This document shows, piece after piece, positions 1 through 6,354 of a stretch of 19,666 nt of DNA. The notes below the pieces were generated by a model. The model was not told where the DNA came from and did no database searches. It saw only the letters and a program-made list of their open reading frames with translations. Made by a program: the position numbers and the translations under genes. Source of the stretch: Paratractidigestivibacter sp963630635 (GTDB taxonomy: Bacteria > Actinomycetota > Coriobacteriia > Coriobacteriales > Atopobiaceae); NCBI GenBank assembly GCA_963630635.1, contig CAVGOA010000039.1, forward strand, positions 1-19,666, written 5' to 3'. The first letter of the stretch is position 1. Each line of letters starts with the position of its first letter.

Positions 1-881
1 TCACCGGCGGCGGCGTGCTGGTCTACGGCATCCCCGAGTTCCGTCTGCCCAAGGCCGTTGTCAAGCGCGAGATCGATGGCCTTGAGGCGATGGGCGTCAA
101 GTTTGAGTACAACGCTGTAGTTGGCAACATCACCAACGCCGAGGAGCTGTTTGAGGAGGGCTTCGATGCCATTTACGTGGCCACCGGCGCCGGCCTGCCC
201 AAGTTCCTCAACGTGCCCGGCGAGAACCTCCCCAACGTGTTCTTTGCCAACGAGTACCTCACCCGCGTGAACCTCATGAAGGCCAACAACTTCCCCGAGT
301 ACGACACTCCCACCAAGCACGGCAAGAACGTCGTGGTCTTTGGCGGCGGCAACGTGGCTATGGACGCCGTGCGCACCGCCAAGCGCCTGGGCGCCGAGCA
401 CGCGATCATCGCGTACCGCCGCACCGAGGAAGAGATGCCCGCCCGTCGCGCCGAGCTGCACCACGCCAAGGCCGAGGGCGTCGAGGTCATGCCGCTGGTC
501 GCGCCGCTGGAGTTTGTGGCTGGCGAGGACGGCACCGTGTGCGCCGTGCGCGTGCAAAAGATGGAGCTTGGCGAGCCAGACGACTCTGGCCGTCGCCGTC
601 CCGTGCCCATCGAGGGCGCCATCGAAGAGATTCCCTGCGACGTGGCGATTTCTGCCATTGGCACCAACGCCAACCCGTTTGCCGCCAAGATCGGCGGCCA
701 GATGGAGCTCAACAAGTGGGGCTACATCGTGGCCGACGAGGAGACCGGCCAGACGACCGACCCGCGCATCTGGGCCGGCGGCGACATCGTGACCGGTGCC
801 GCTACGGTCATCCTGGCCATGGGCGCCGGCAAGAAAGCCGCCGCAAGCATCACCGCGAGCCTGGTGGGCGACGCCGAGTAG
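1..881 (+). CDS. gltA: NADPH-dependent glutamate synthase small-subunit-type flavoprotein (5' end missing)
   Basis: The gene enters from the left edge in the frame that starts at base 3 and ends with TAG at 879-881, so about 292 C-terminal residues are visible of a family usually 450-490 long. The first visible residues contain GGVLVYGIPEFRLPK, a hallmark of the GltD/GltA/NfnL family. A second nucleotide-binding motif, VVVFGGGNVAMDAVRTA, lies near the middle, followed by YRRTEEEMPARRAE, typical of the NADPH-binding domain. Near the end, WAGGDIVTGAATVILAMGAG is the FAD-binding signature. Family members move electrons between NAD(P)H, FAD and iron-sulfur clusters. They act either as glutamate synthase or as the large subunit of the bifurcating ferredoxin:NADP oxidoreductase, and the visible part does not separate these. 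The N-terminal iron-sulfur region is outside the window. A strong terminator follows at 920-958, so this is the last gene of its transcript. Confidence 0.9.
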   Translation, partial: TGGGVLVYGIPEFRLPKAVVKREIDGLEAMGVKFEYNAVVGNITNAEELFEEGFDAIYVATGAGLPKFLNVPGENLPNVFFANEYLTRVNLMKANNFPEYDTPTKHGKNVVVFGGGNVAMDAVRTAKRLGAEHAIIAYRRTEEEMPARRAELHHAKAEGVEVMPLVAPLEFVAGEDGTVCAVRVQKMELGEPDDSGRRRPVPIEGAIEEIPCDVAISAIGTNANPFAAKIGGQMELNKWGYIVADEETGQTTDPRIWAGGDIVTGAATVILAMGAGKKAAASITASLVGDAE

Positions 882-919
882 GGCTTCTCGCCGTTTGATT
901 TTTATCCTGGTTTGTCACA

Positions 920-958
920 CCGGGTCGTGCGCTTTTTTAGGCGCGCGACCCGGTTTTT
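920..958 (+). terminator. Intrinsic terminator after the glutamate-synthase-type gene
   Basis: Arms at 920-932 and 941-953 form a 13-bp stem, with one G-U pair, around an 8-base loop. A run of five T (954-958) follows directly. It lies 38 bases after the stop codon at 881 and before the regulator at 1058, so it separates the two transcripts. Confidence 0.9.
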
Positions 959-1057
959 ATGGCCTTATCAGCCGTAGAAACCCACGTTCATATGCCTTTT
1001 TCTACAATAGCGGCGCGTCGTGGCCTATATTGAAGGCAGGCACGCCGGAGGTGGCAT

Positions 1058-1882
1058 ATGACAGGCTTACGCACAGAGTTTGCAATCGATCCCAGCGCTT
1101 TGCTGGCCTTCGAACAGGCTGGTCTAACGCCGCGCGAGGCCGATTCCGCTGCATCTGCCCTTGCCGGCCTGACCGCCGAGGAAGCGGCTCGCAAGATGGG
1201 CATCTCCCCTTCTTCTGTTGGCAACTACCGGGCGCGCGCCTATCGCAAGTTAGGCGTACGAAATTCCCGCGAGCTAGTTGACCGGTTTGGGGAATCTCGG
1301 CGCGCCGAGGCCCCGCAACCCCAGCCACACACCCGTCTGACCGCCTTAGGTCTAAACGAGTCCCAGGTAAATGTAGCCGCGTGCATTCTTGTCGGCCTGT
1401 CAACACGAGAGATTGCCGCAAAGCTCAACATCGCCGAGGGAACAGTCAACTCAAACCGTTCAAGAATTTATGCAACTCTCGGCGTTCATTCGCGGGACGA
1501 GCTTGCCCAATTGGTGACGCAGCCAGAGGATTCACCCAAGGGCAGCCATGACATGGCGAGAAGAATCCTTTGTGCGGCCGCACTGGCTCTTACCTGCGGC
1601 GCATTGCTATTTGGAGGCTGGCACCTCACTCACACGCGCGCTATCAACGGCGTGTCCTTCTCGGTAAATGTGGCTGGAAAGTCGTACGGAAATTACGACG
1701 ATGCTCAAATTCCCGATGGCGTGACCGGCAAATCCATCCTCGGCTACTGCCCAGACTTGATCGAGGTCACTGCCTCAAACGGCAAGCAGGGATACGCAAA
1801 CGCCGAGGAGGTGATTTTTGACAGCACCGCCCCCACCCCCGTGTACGACGCCACCGGCCTGCACATCATCGGATCCACGTAA
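1058..1882 (+). CDS. Membrane-tethered regulator with two LuxR-type HTH domains
   Basis: This is a 274-residue protein with ATG at 1058, preceded by GGAGGTGG (1047-1054). The first LuxR/GerE-like HTH spans about residues 22-76 (GLTPREADSAASALAGLTAEE, ending in KLGVRNSRELV). The second spans about 99-153 (GLSTREIAAKLNIAEGTVNS, ending in LGVHSRDELAQLV). One hydrophobic segment at about 168-189 follows, then about 85 residues that should lie outside the cell. This order, HTH first and membrane segment after, is the reverse of the usual LuxR layout and recalls one-component membrane regulators. I infer that an outside signal acts through the C-terminal domain on DNA binding by the paired HTHs. 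The ligand and targets are unknown. A TACAAT box at 1003-1008 could be a -10 element, but no good -35 was seen. The stop codon overlaps the binding site of the small ORF at 1895, so the two are probably translated together. Confidence 0.85.
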   Translation: MTGLRTEFAIDPSALLAFEQAGLTPREADSAASALAGLTAEEAARKMGISPSSVGNYRARAYRKLGVRNSRELVDRFGESRRAEAPQPQPHTRLTALGLNESQVNVAACILVGLSTREIAAKLNIAEGTVNSNRSRIYATLGVHSRDELAQLVTQPEDSPKGSHDMARRILCAAALALTCGALLFGGWHLTHTRAINGVSFSVNVAGKSYGNYDDAQIPDGVTGKSILGYCPDLIEVTASNGKQGYANAEEVIFDSTAPTPVYDATGLHIIGST

Positions 1883-1894
1883 AGGAGAGGCACC

Positions 1895-2008
1895 ATGGAT
1901 CTCTATGTCGCTGCCATCACGATTTCATCTGGTCTGTACGAGGCTTTGAAGTTCGTCTTCCTTGTCTTGGGAATTTGCGCGCTGGTTAAGTACTTGCGGG
2001 CTAAGTAG
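1895..2008 (+). CDS. 37-residue membrane micropeptide downstream of the LuxR-type regulator
   Basis: ATG at 1895 opens a 37-codon frame ending in TAG at 2006-2008. The ribosome binding site AAAGGAGAGG (1881-1890) is close to ideal, lies 4 bases before the ATG, and begins right at the stop codon of the regulator gene. The peptide starts MDLYVAAITISSGLYEALK, has a hydrophobic stretch at about residues 19-33 (FVFLVLGICALV), and ends in the basic tail KYLRAK. That suggests one membrane helix with the C-terminus inside. A terminator follows 11 bases after the stop, so the peptide closes the two-gene unit. I do not recognise the family. It could partner or modulate the membrane regulator, but that is inference from position only. 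The strong binding site and tight spacing argue that it is a real gene. Confidence 0.7.
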   Translation: MDLYVAAITISSGLYEALKFVFLVLGICALVKYLRAK

Positions 2009-2019
2009 CCATCGACGGT

Positions 2020-2060
2020 GGGTCTTGTACATCTTGGGACGTACAGGACCCGGCGTTTTT
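2020..2060 (+). terminator. Terminator of the regulator-micropeptide unit; contains dyad A
   Basis: Arms at 2020-2030 and 2041-2051 pair over 11 bp with one G-U pair around a 10-base loop. A short GGCG follows, then a run of five T ending at 2060. The inner part of the stem is the TGTAC-N10-GTACA dyad found three more times nearby, so the element may serve both as RNA hairpin and as protein-binding DNA. Confidence 0.75.
2026..2045 (+). repeat. Dyad A, TGTAC-N10-GTACA
   Basis: Copy one of four. The spacer is ATCTTGGGAC. It lies inside the terminator hairpin in the convergent gap between the micropeptide and the DUF559 gene. Its GTAC core starts exactly 64 bp before that of dyad B. Confidence 0.75.
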
Positions 2061-2089
2061 CTCCGTTTGTGGGGCTAATTGGCTTGTTA

Positions 2090-2109
2090 TGTACATGCCA
2101 GGATGTACA
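2090..2109 (+). repeat. Dyad B, TGTAC-N10-GTACA
   Basis: Copy two of four, spacer ATGCCAGGAT. The arms extend to ATGTACAT on both sides (2089-2096 and 2103-2110), each arm itself a palindrome. It lies just beyond the 3' end of the minus-strand DUF559 gene, whose stop is at 2118. Confidence 0.8.
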
Positions 2110-2117
2110 TGATGTGG

Positions 2118-3134
2118 CTAGAGATGAACTTGGACGGCTCCGGCGGGCACGGGGACGCCAAACAGGACCGAGTTCATCCCCCATCCAAACCGAGTCATGC
2201 CCAATAACCTGTCGAGAAGAACCTTTGCGGCCGAAACCGGGGCCCGGCCGTCGGCGTGATGCGGCACCGTTCCCTCGAGAAGGCCAACGACTTTGGTAAG
2301 TCCGCGATACGACGTGATGTTGCCCGCGTCAACGGTAAAAATCGACCATCCCATACTCCGCAGGGCCTCGGCACGACGACGGTCCTTCTCGGCGTCCTGG
2401 TGAAAGGCCGCGCCGTTGTACTCAAGCCCCACGCGCTGTTTGGGCCACGCAACATCAATAAGGCACCGGTAAAGACCGGCAAGCCGCGACGCGGTCTCGT
2501 CGAGTGCCACCTCATAATTGAGCTGCGGTGCCTCAAACGAGAACCCGCCGAGACGAACCGGGAACGACAACATGCATGCCAGGACCGTCTCCATGGGAGA
2601 GCGCGCGCTATCAATAACAAGCCTCAACGCACGCTGCGCCGAGGACAATCCATAAAGACCCTTTAGCTGAGCCAACGTTTGAGCGATCTGCTCTGTACTT
2701 GTAATCGCCGACCGATCATAAAACCCCGAGATAGGCGCTGAGAAGTGCGAGTAATCGCCGCACAACTCAAACCCCACAAGCGCCGCGCCCACCTCTCCAA
2801 GACCCCACGCCATCTGGGCAAACGTGAACTCGGGGCTGCTTACGTAAACCTGGGGCGCGATCGCGCGGACCGCCGAGGCCGGCAAAGACGCCAGCGCGCA
2901 GGTATGCGGCTTGACGTTGGCGGCAGCACTTCTCCGTACATCCTTGCCGCCCAAAACGTGCAAGGGGGTTCGAGAGATGCCGTAGTCTGCCGGGTCAAAA
3001 GCTGCCAGGTCGGTCGCGGCGGTTGAGTACTCGGCCACAGAGAGCGGCGCCGGGACCTCTGTCGACGTATCTACCTGGGGAGGAACGGCCCGCCAGTAAT
3101 CCAGCGCCGAGTCGTGACTTATGAGCACAGGCAT
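2118..3134 (-). CDS. DUF559-type nuclease-fold protein with AbiEi-like N-terminal region
   Basis: This is a 338-residue protein. ATG at 3134 is preceded by GGAAGGGGGG with a short spacer. The C-terminal half, about residues 178-290, has the layout of DUF559/Vsr-like PD-(D/E)xK proteins: SPMETVLACML (Glu182), CLIDVAWP (Asp227), VGLEYNG (Glu238), a conserved His245, then KDRRRAEALRSMGW with Asp251 and Trp263. The N-terminal half contains VYVSSPEFTFAQMAWGLGE (about 97-115), which resembles the segment after the winged helix in AbiEi-type antitoxins; this part of the call is tentative. No AbiEii toxin gene is next to it, so it stands alone. I infer DNA binding or cleavage, with regulation or defence as possible roles. 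Dyads C and D lie upstream of it and A and B downstream, which suggests self-regulation or a unit defined by these flanks. Some of the nuclease residues may have drifted, so activity is uncertain. Confidence 0.75.
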   Translation of the reverse strand: MPVLISHDSALDYWRAVPPQVDTSTEVPAPLSVAEYSTAATDLAAFDPADYGISRTPLHVLGGKDVRRSAAANVKPHTCALASLPASAVRAIAPQVYVSSPEFTFAQMAWGLGEVGAALVGFELCGDYSHFSAPISGFYDRSAITSTEQIAQTLAQLKGLYGLSSAQRALRLVIDSARSPMETVLACMLSFPVRLGGFSFEAPQLNYEVALDETASRLAGLYRCLIDVAWPKQRVGLEYNGAAFHQDAEKDRRRAEALRSMGWSIFTVDAGNITSYRGLTKVVGLLEGTVPHHADGRAPVSAAKVLLDRLLGMTRFGWGMNSVLFGVPVPAGAVQVHL

Positions 3135-3237
3135 GAGCCCCCCTTCCAGTTGGCACGCGTGGGCAGAACTCTACGACAACGGCAAACAGCGCTCCGTACG
3201 AATCGGTAGAGGGCGCTTCTCGCCAGGTCGAATGGGT

Positions 3238-3266
3238 TATGTACGCCTCTACATGTACACAACTAA
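3238..3266 (-). promoter_or_regulatory. Possible promoter of the DUF559 gene overlapping dyad C
   Basis: Read on the minus strand, TTAGTT (3266-3261), a 17-base spacer and TACATA (3243-3238) form a weak sigma-70-type promoter. Dyad C fills the spacer, where a bound protein would block RNA polymerase. The -35 match is poor, so this is a candidate only. Confidence 0.3.
3240..3259 (-). repeat. Dyad C, TGTAC-N10-GTACA
   Basis: Copy three of four. Read on the minus strand its spacer is ATGTAGAGGC, which then matches the ATGYNRRGRN pattern of the other copies. It is therefore inverted relative to A, B and D. Its GTAC core begins exactly 64 bp before that of dyad D. Confidence 0.8.
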
Positions 3267-3303
3267 GCTTTTCTCGGCAAAATCACCAAGGATTGCCCAG
3301 TTT

Positions 3304-3323
3304 TGTACATGCTGAGAAGTACA
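3304..3323 (+). repeat. Dyad D, TGTAC-N10-GTACA
   Basis: Copy four of four, spacer ATGCTGAGAA. It lies upstream of both divergent genes: 170 bases before the DUF559 start and about 35 bases before the -35 box proposed for rubrerythrin. It could therefore influence either gene. Confidence 0.8.
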
Positions 3324-3358
3324 CGATTTTTTACCCCGGCGCCTTATCGAATTACGTG

Positions 3359-3386
3359 TTCAACTTTGGCCCTCCTGGGGTATAAC
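3359..3386 (+). promoter_or_regulatory. Likely rubrerythrin promoter
   Basis: TTCAAC (3359-3364), a 16-base spacer and TATAAC (3381-3386) resemble a sigma-70-type promoter. Start of transcription would fall near 3393, giving a leader of about 60 bases before the ATG at 3456. Confidence 0.5.
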
Positions 3387-3455
3387 AAAATACAGTCTGC
3401 GGCGAGGGGCCGCAGGCCTGGTCAGTCCATGTTTTCCCAGTTGAGAGGGGTACAA

Positions 3456-3992
3456 ATGTCCAAGTACGAGGGAACCCAGACCGAGAAGAACCTGCAGGCC
3501 GCCTTTGCCGGCGAGTCGCAGGCCACCAACAAGTACGTCTACTTTGCCTCGGTTGCCAAGAAGGAGGGTTTCGAGCAGATCGCCGAGATCTTCCGCAAGA
3601 CCAGCGCCAACGAGCAATACCACGCCAAGATGTGGCTGCGCGAGCTTGAGGGCATCGGCGACACCGCCCAGAACCTGGGCGCCGCGGCCGACGGCGAGAA
3701 CTTCGAGTGGACCGACATGTACGACGAGTTTGCCAAGACCGCCGAGGAGGAAGGCTTCCCCGAGCTTGCCGAGAAGTTCCGCCAGGTGGGCGCCATCGAG
3801 AAGCACCACGAGGAGCGCTACCGTGCCCTGCTCAAGAACGTCGAGACCGCCGCTGTCTTTGAGAAGAGCGAGGTCAAGGTGTGGGAGTGCCGTAACTGCG
3901 GCCACATCGTCGTAGGCACCAAGGCCCCCGAGGTCTGCCCCGTGTGCAACCACCCGCAGGCCTACTTTGAGGTCACGGCCGAGAACTTCTAA
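3456..3992 (+). CDS. rbr: Rubrerythrin
   Basis: This is a 178-residue protein. The start is ATG 3456 (MSKYEGTQTEKNLQAAFAGE), with GAGAGGGG 5 bases upstream; the reading frame is open further upstream but without a plausible start. The N-terminal part, about residues 1-135, is a ferritin-like four-helix domain with the expected diiron ligands in FAGESQATNKY, SANEQYHAKMW, KTAEEEGFPELAEKF and IEKHHEERY. The C-terminal part, about 142-178, is a rubredoxin domain with two CxxC knuckles, WECRNCGH and CPVCNH. Rubrerythrins reduce hydrogen peroxide in the cytoplasm of anaerobes, with electrons passing from the rubredoxin iron to the diiron site. It appears to be a single-gene transcript, with a hairpin region after the stop. 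All key residues seem intact. Confidence 0.97.
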   Translation: MSKYEGTQTEKNLQAAFAGESQATNKYVYFASVAKKEGFEQIAEIFRKTSANEQYHAKMWLRELEGIGDTAQNLGAAADGENFEWTDMYDEFAKTAEEEGFPELAEKFRQVGAIEKHHEERYRALLKNVETAAVFEKSEVKVWECRNCGHIVVGTKAPEVCPVCNHPQAYFEVTAENF

Positions 3993-4012
3993 TAAAGCTG
4001 TAACTCAATCCA

Positions 4013-4118
4013 GTTGCTCCCCTTTGTTTCTGTGCTCAAACAGTCCTGACTCGCACGAAGGCCACATTAAGTGGCCTTCGGCTCATGCGGAACTGCGCCA
4101 TAAACAAAGGGGAGCAAC
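4013..4118. repeat. Nested inverted repeat between convergent genes
   Basis: Outer arms of 17 bp (4013-4029 and 4102-4118) are perfect inverse copies of each other, GTTGCTCCCCTTTGTTT and its complement. Inside lies a second perfect 10-bp hairpin, CGAAGGCCAC (4056-4065) and GTGGCCTTCG (4071-4080), with loop ATTAA. The region lies between the stop codons of rubrerythrin (3992) and the minus-strand glycosyltransferase (4133). The inner hairpin could be a two-way terminator, but neither strand has a T-run after it. A small non-coding mobile repeat or a structured RNA end are other possibilities. Confidence 0.75.
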
Positions 4119-4132
4119 GTTGTATCGTTTTA

Positions 4133-5125
4133 CTATTTAAGCGGCGGCATGGGCTGCCACTCGGGGTCACGCAGGATGACCTTGGACTCCTTGTAACCCG
4201 CCCACAGGCGCGCCCAGCCGCTCTTAAGGTGGCTGCGATCCACGATCAAGATGCGCAGCAGCTCCTTAGAGAAGTTGGCCAGCGTGCCCACCGCATAGCC
4301 AACGGGGTTATAGTCGCCGTAGACCTTGTAGTAGCGGGCCAGGTAGCCGCGGTTTCGTGTGATGTAGTAGCGCGTCATGTCGCTTGTACTGTTAAGCTGG
4401 CGCACGCTGCCTATCTCTTTGTTTGCCACCTCGCGACGGCGCGAAAGCATGTAATCCGGTACGTAATACACATCAAAGTGTTTACTAACTACGTAGCCGT
4501 AGCAGGCGTCATCAAGGTAGATAAAAAACCGCGGGTCCGGCAGGCCCACCTCGTCCACCACGCGGCGAGAAAAGCACGAACCCTCGAAGCACAGCGCATT
4601 GGCAGCCTTAAAGCGCTCACCCTCGCGCCAGCTGTCGCGCGAGAACGGGTTATAAATGGCCAGCGAGGTCCAGAAACGGTGCTGCCAGTAGAAGTGCCCG
4701 CCGTCAAAGTCGCGGCGACGCCCCATGAAAGCCTGGGTCTCGGTCGACCAGCGGCGCATCGTGGCCAGGCCATCCGGCTCGACCGCCACGTCGTCGTCCA
4801 TGACCCAAAACCAATCGGCGCCCAGGTCATAGGCCACGCGCACGCCCGCAGAAAAGCCGCCGGCCCCGCCGGTATTCTCGGTCATGGGATGATAGACCAC
4901 GCGGTCAACGCCGCCCCGGGCATCCGGGTCGTCAGTCGCCTGGCCCCAGCGCTCCCCCACCCGAGCAGAGAAATCCTGCAGCATCGCGGCCGTCTTTGGC
5001 GAGTTCTCGTTGTCCACCACCACAACACGCCACGGGGCCTCGTCCAGCCCCAGGATAGAATCGAGCAGCCCGGCGAGCAGGTCTTGCCTCTTGAAGGTCA
5101 CTATGATGATCGCGGGCCGCTTCAT
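4133..5125 (-). CDS. Family 2 glycosyltransferase, galactofuranosyl/rhamnosyl-transferase-like
   Basis: This is a 330-residue protein. I chose ATG 5125 (MKRPAIIIVTFKRQDLL) because GAGAGG lies 6 bases before it; an ATG two codons earlier at 5131 touches that site and is too close. The GT-A fold signs are IIIVTFKR, VVVVDNENS (about residues 35-43), NTGGAGGFSAGV (about 84-95) and the sugar-nucleotide and metal motif WVMDDDVAVEP with DDD at about 110-112. Further on, FFIYLDDACYGY carries the likely catalytic acid pair at about 205-206, and MTRYYITRNRGYLARYY matches the YY-x-x-RN stretch of GlfT-type enzymes. It probably adds a sugar from a nucleotide donor to a cell-surface glycan at the inner membrane face. 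Donor and acceptor cannot be told. It is divergent from the glycosyltransferase at 5217, and a TATAAT box (minus strand, 5160-5155) may be part of its promoter. Confidence 0.85.
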   Translation of the reverse strand: MKRPAIIIVTFKRQDLLAGLLDSILGLDEAPWRVVVVDNENSPKTAAMLQDFSARVGERWGQATDDPDARGGVDRVVYHPMTENTGGAGGFSAGVRVAYDLGADWFWVMDDDVAVEPDGLATMRRWSTETQAFMGRRRDFDGGHFYWQHRFWTSLAIYNPFSRDSWREGERFKAANALCFEGSCFSRRVVDEVGLPDPRFFIYLDDACYGYVVSKHFDVYYVPDYMLSRRREVANKEIGSVRQLNSTSDMTRYYITRNRGYLARYYKVYGDYNPVGYAVGTLANFSKELLRILIVDRSHLKSGWARLWAGYKESKVILRDPEWQPMPPLK

Positions 5126-5216
5126 GAACATCCTCTCGTAGCTTTTGCTGCCTTATTATAGGGTACACACTTGATGGTTTCTTGGGCGCCGCGCCGCGCC
5201 CGCGCCGGGAGGGCAC

Positions 5217-6296
5217 ATGAGCACAGCCAACGATATGGTTTCGATAATTATCCCCATGTACAACGTGGCAAGCACTCTTGACCAGTGCCTTTCTAGCATC
5301 GAGGCGCAAACCCACACCAACCTTGAAATCATCTGCGTAAACGACGGCAGCCCCGACGACAGCTCGGCCATCGCGCACGCCCACGCCGCGGCCGACCCCC
5401 GCATCACCGTGGTCGACAAGCCCAACGAAGGCTACGGCGCCTCGTGCAACCGCGGTATGGCGCTGGCCCGCGGCGCCTGGACGGCCATCGTCGAGCCCGA
5501 CGACTACCTTGAGCCCACGATGTTCCAGGAGTTACTGAGAAAAGCCTCGGAGCTTTCCCAGACGCCCGACGTGGTCAAGTGCGCCTACTGGCGCGTCTTT
5601 GACGAGAACGGCCGCTCAAGCCGCGTCGTGTGCCCGTACAAGGGCCGCGTAAAGCCCAGGGCCCAGCCCTTTGCCGTAGGCGATGGCGTTGAGCTGCTGC
5701 TTCACCACCCCGCCATCTGGGCGGCCATCTACCGTACCGATTTTTTGCGCGCCCGCAACATCACCATGGTCGAGGTCCCCGGCGCCGGCTGGGCCGACAA
5801 CCCCTTTATGGTCCAGACCCTGTGCGCAACCACGGCAATCGCTTACGTCGACCTGCCGCTCTACAACTACCGAGAGCACGACCTCAACGATGCCGAGCAC
5901 TTGGCGGCGAGAAGCCCCCTCGTTCCCCTCACTCGCTGGAACGAGATGATGGATGCTGCCCTTGAGCTGGGCGTCGTTGACCGCCGCGTGCTGGAAGCCC
6001 TGGCCCTTCGCGGCGTCAACTATGCCTCGATCACGCTGGGCGCGGCACCGACAGACGCGCAGGCACGTGAGCTGGCGACGCGCTCGATGGCGCGCCTGGA
6101 CGCCTCGTTGGTGTTGGAGAACGACAGCGTGAGTCCCAACGGCAAGCGCCTGTACGCGCAGCTCTTGGGCTTGCCCGAGCCGCAGATCAACAAGGCTGCC
6201 TGGACGGCTCATCTGGCAAAAGAGGGGTTCTATCGCGTAAAGACCAACGGGCTGGGATTCGCTGTCGACCTAGCCAAGCGGCGTTTGGGCAGGTAG
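5217..6296 (+). CDS. Family 2 glycosyltransferase (WcaA/EpsJ-like)
   Basis: This is a 359-residue protein, with ATG 5217 preceded by GGGAGGG. The N-terminal GT-A domain starts VSIIIPMYNVASTLDQCLSS, followed by EIICVNDGSPDDSS (about residues 37-50), GYGASCNRGMALARG (about 72-86) and the metal-binding region IVEPDDYLEP (about 91-100). The rest, about 200-359, is a variable acceptor domain without recognised motifs. No membrane segment is evident, so it likely works at the cytoplasmic face of the membrane on a lipid-linked or wall glycan. It is the only plus-strand gene of the glycan locus. It converges on the glycosyltransferase that ends at 6355, with 58 bases between the stops and no clear terminator there. 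Donor and acceptor sugars are unknown. Confidence 0.87.
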   Translation: MSTANDMVSIIIPMYNVASTLDQCLSSIEAQTHTNLEIICVNDGSPDDSSAIAHAHAAADPRITVVDKPNEGYGASCNRGMALARGAWTAIVEPDDYLEPTMFQELLRKASELSQTPDVVKCAYWRVFDENGRSSRVVCPYKGRVKPRAQPFAVGDGVELLLHHPAIWAAIYRTDFLRARNITMVEVPGAGWADNPFMVQTLCATTAIAYVDLPLYNYREHDLNDAEHLAARSPLVPLTRWNEMMDAALELGVVDRRVLEALALRGVNYASITLGAAPTDAQARELATRSMARLDASLVLENDSVSPNGKRLYAQLLGLPEPQINKAAWTAHLAKEGFYRVKTNGLGFAVDLAKRRLGR

Positions 6297-6354
6297 ACGG
6301 CACGCGCCGACAGGCCGCAGTGCCTCGCTCCGCGCTCTTCTCGCCAGCCACAAC

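Larger units (their letters stand above)
3135..3455. other. Divergent intergenic region between the DUF559 gene and rubrerythrin
   Basis: This 321-base gap has no gene of its own. It holds dyads C and D, one intergenic copy of the word GGCGAGAAG (minus strand, 3216-3224), a possible minus-strand promoter across dyad C, and a likely plus-strand promoter for rubrerythrin at 3359-3386. An open frame reaching back from rubrerythrin to 3303 has no ribosome binding site at its start and crosses the promoter, so I do not treat it as coding. Confidence 0.7.

Noticed and set aside
3303..3455. N-terminal extension of rubrerythrin from an upstream ATG
   Set aside because: No ribosome binding site precedes it, it crosses the likely promoter, and the family begins at MSKYEGT with a good site before ATG 3456.
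3450..3467. A fifth pair of GTAC words at 14-bp spacing over the rubrerythrin start codon
   Set aside because: The outer bases do not fit TGTAC-N10-GTACA and there is no partner at 64 bp. One such GTAC pair is expected by chance in a window of this size.
4085..5161. 358-codon plus-strand frame opposite the GlfT-like glycosyltransferase
   Set aside because: The minus-strand frame carries clear GT2 motifs; the plus-strand frame has none and starts inside the nested inverted repeat.
6297..6354. Terminator in the gap between convergent glycosyltransferases
   Set aside because: Only a broken stem (GGCAC with GTGCC) and no T-run on either strand.
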